64,000 nt of DNA from Rhipicephalus microplus (lineage: Eukaryota; Arthropoda; Arachnida; Ixodida; Ixodidae): the NCBI RefSeq assembly GCF_043290135.1, contig NC_134700.1, forward strand, positions 238,190,088 through 238,254,087, read 5' to 3'. The position numbers and the translations under genes are program-made. Position 1 is the first letter of the stretch; the number at the start of each line of letters is the position of its first letter. Below are positions 62,955-64,000 of the stretch, piece after piece. The notes under the pieces are model-generated. The model searched no databases, was not told the DNA's origin, and worked only from the letters and a program-made list of their open reading frames with translations.

Positions 62955-63152
62955 AACGCTCGGTATGGGGCATGCCTACTAGGAGGCTCCGAAAATTTCA
63001 GTCACCTGCTCGAATTCTCGCACGTGCATTGGCGTCACGCAGCGCGTGGCCTCAAGCTTTTAGCCTTCTTCGAAGTCTGAACGCCGATGCCGGAATCGAA
63101 TCCGCGACCTTTAGGTTAGCAGCCGAGTACTAAAGACTGATCCAACGTGGTG
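62955..63152 (-). mobile_element. Strongly diverged tRNA-derived SINE
   Basis: On the minus strand a GGCTGCTAACCTAAAGGTCGC...GATTCGATTCCGGCAT head precedes degenerate body blocks and GGAGCCTCCTAGTAGGC. It is an old copy. Confidence 0.5.
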
Positions 63153-64000
63153 TATGCTAGTTGGAATAAGATGAAAGTTCAGCTTATCCATATTAATCAG
63201 CGCAATCTGCGGCTGGCTATTCTTTTTTTGTAGTAACTAAGTTATCTCAAAGTTGGTGTAACCCTCAGCATATTTTCCAAGAGAACATGAGTGGCAAACT
63301 CGTTTTTATGCTCATAAATGATAATATGCGGTGCAACGTAATTGCTGATGTTGGTAATTACTAGGTTATTGCTAATAACGGTTCAGCATTTTTGATCTCT
63401 CTATCAAGTAACTTACGCAACTTGGTGCACATGCAGATTACACCAATTGTCACAGGATTTATTTCTTTTAAATCTGCATAGTATACAGCAATATGCCAGG
63501 TATAAACGAATAGATACTTGACAAGAATCTTCTGCAGCAACCGAATGAAATTTCTGACAGTTATGTATTGCCCTTACCTGAGTAGATGCTCTTTGAAAAC
63601 TCACCTGAGCTTCTATGGGATCTTTCATACGTTCTATTCATATGACTATTATTCACTGTCACAATCAGATGCTTTGTTTCGCACTATTCAGCTGCCACGT
63701 TACCTGATGCAAGAAGGGTTGCAGAACAGTTGTGCAAAAGAGAATCGACTGAACTTCCTTGTATAGAAATCGTTGCCATGTGGGCAGATTCTATCCAGGC
63801 AGATTCTACTGAGTGCGGCACGTGTCGTTACAACCGTCACACAGCTGCTGTGAGCATTGCGTCCGCAACGCACGAGCTAGAGATTCTTTACTCGCCGCTG
63901 TCATCATGACACGACTAGATAGACACGTGTGATTTCTCCGGACATGACTGAAGTAGACTTGTTTATAGTAGCGAAAACCTTTCAAAGTCATCTGTCGATT

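Larger units (their letters stand above)
56060..64000. other. Gene-poor region rich in repeats
   Basis: No gene was recognised. It holds several SINEs, a foldback and a GC-rich block, listed separately. The stretches 58.9-60.1, 61.1-62.1 and 63.2-64.0 kb show nothing I can name, apart from a tRNA-like segment near 61555-61620 (GTGGCTCTGTGGAAGGGCAC then GGCTTGGATTTTCACTCGAG) that may be another SINE head. Confidence 0.55.

Overview
The window reads as nuclear DNA of a hard tick, most likely a metastriate such as Rhipicephalus. The evidence is intron-rich secreted-protein genes of tick families, many tRNA-derived SINE copies of the kind described in ticks (Ruka-like), a CR1/L2-like LINE tail and AT-rich introns with GT-AG borders. 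No prokaryotic gene, CRISPR array, rRNA or intact tRNA gene was seen. All gene models were assembled by eye from splice signals, reading phase and family motifs.

Layout: (1) 1066-11882, minus strand: seven exons of an ecto-5'-nucleotidase/apyrase-family gene with signal peptide and all metal-site motifs. Its C-terminal exons are not in the window. A near-identical copy of its sixth exon lies in opposite orientation at the left edge (32-232). (2) 18435-22519 and 24154-28176, plus strand: two tandem paralogues of a small secreted protein (226 and 222 aa), each with four coding exons and the same intron phases, tentatively group 7 allergen/TULIP-like. (3) 31221-33332, plus strand: a five-exon, 179-aa secreted lipocalin with a good TATA/initiator promoter. 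(4) 35317-55251, minus strand: a complete alpha-2-macroglobulin/thioester-protein superfamily gene with 33 coding exons (1556 aa). It keeps the family landmarks but has lost the thioester motif and carries a four-arginine furin-type site. (5) 56.1-64 kb: no gene recognised, mostly repeats.

Between and inside genes lie SINE copies, a 456-bp element with perfect 20-bp terminal inverted repeats (29051-29506), three foldback palindromes, two copies of an unclassified dispersed repeat (8.3-9.1 and 25.8-27.1 kb), a LINE 3' end, a degraded LINE reverse-transcriptase fragment, a possible solo LTR (15.1-15.6 kb), a minisatellite and simple repeats.

All five gene models encode proteins with signal peptides (purine nucleotide hydrolysis, probable small-ligand carriers, a lipocalin and an innate-immunity protein), as would suit saliva or haemolymph. 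They are not an operon, and a joint function is not shown by the sequence. The most interesting points are the thioester-less macroglobulin with its RRRR site and the inverted exon duplication of the nucleotidase.
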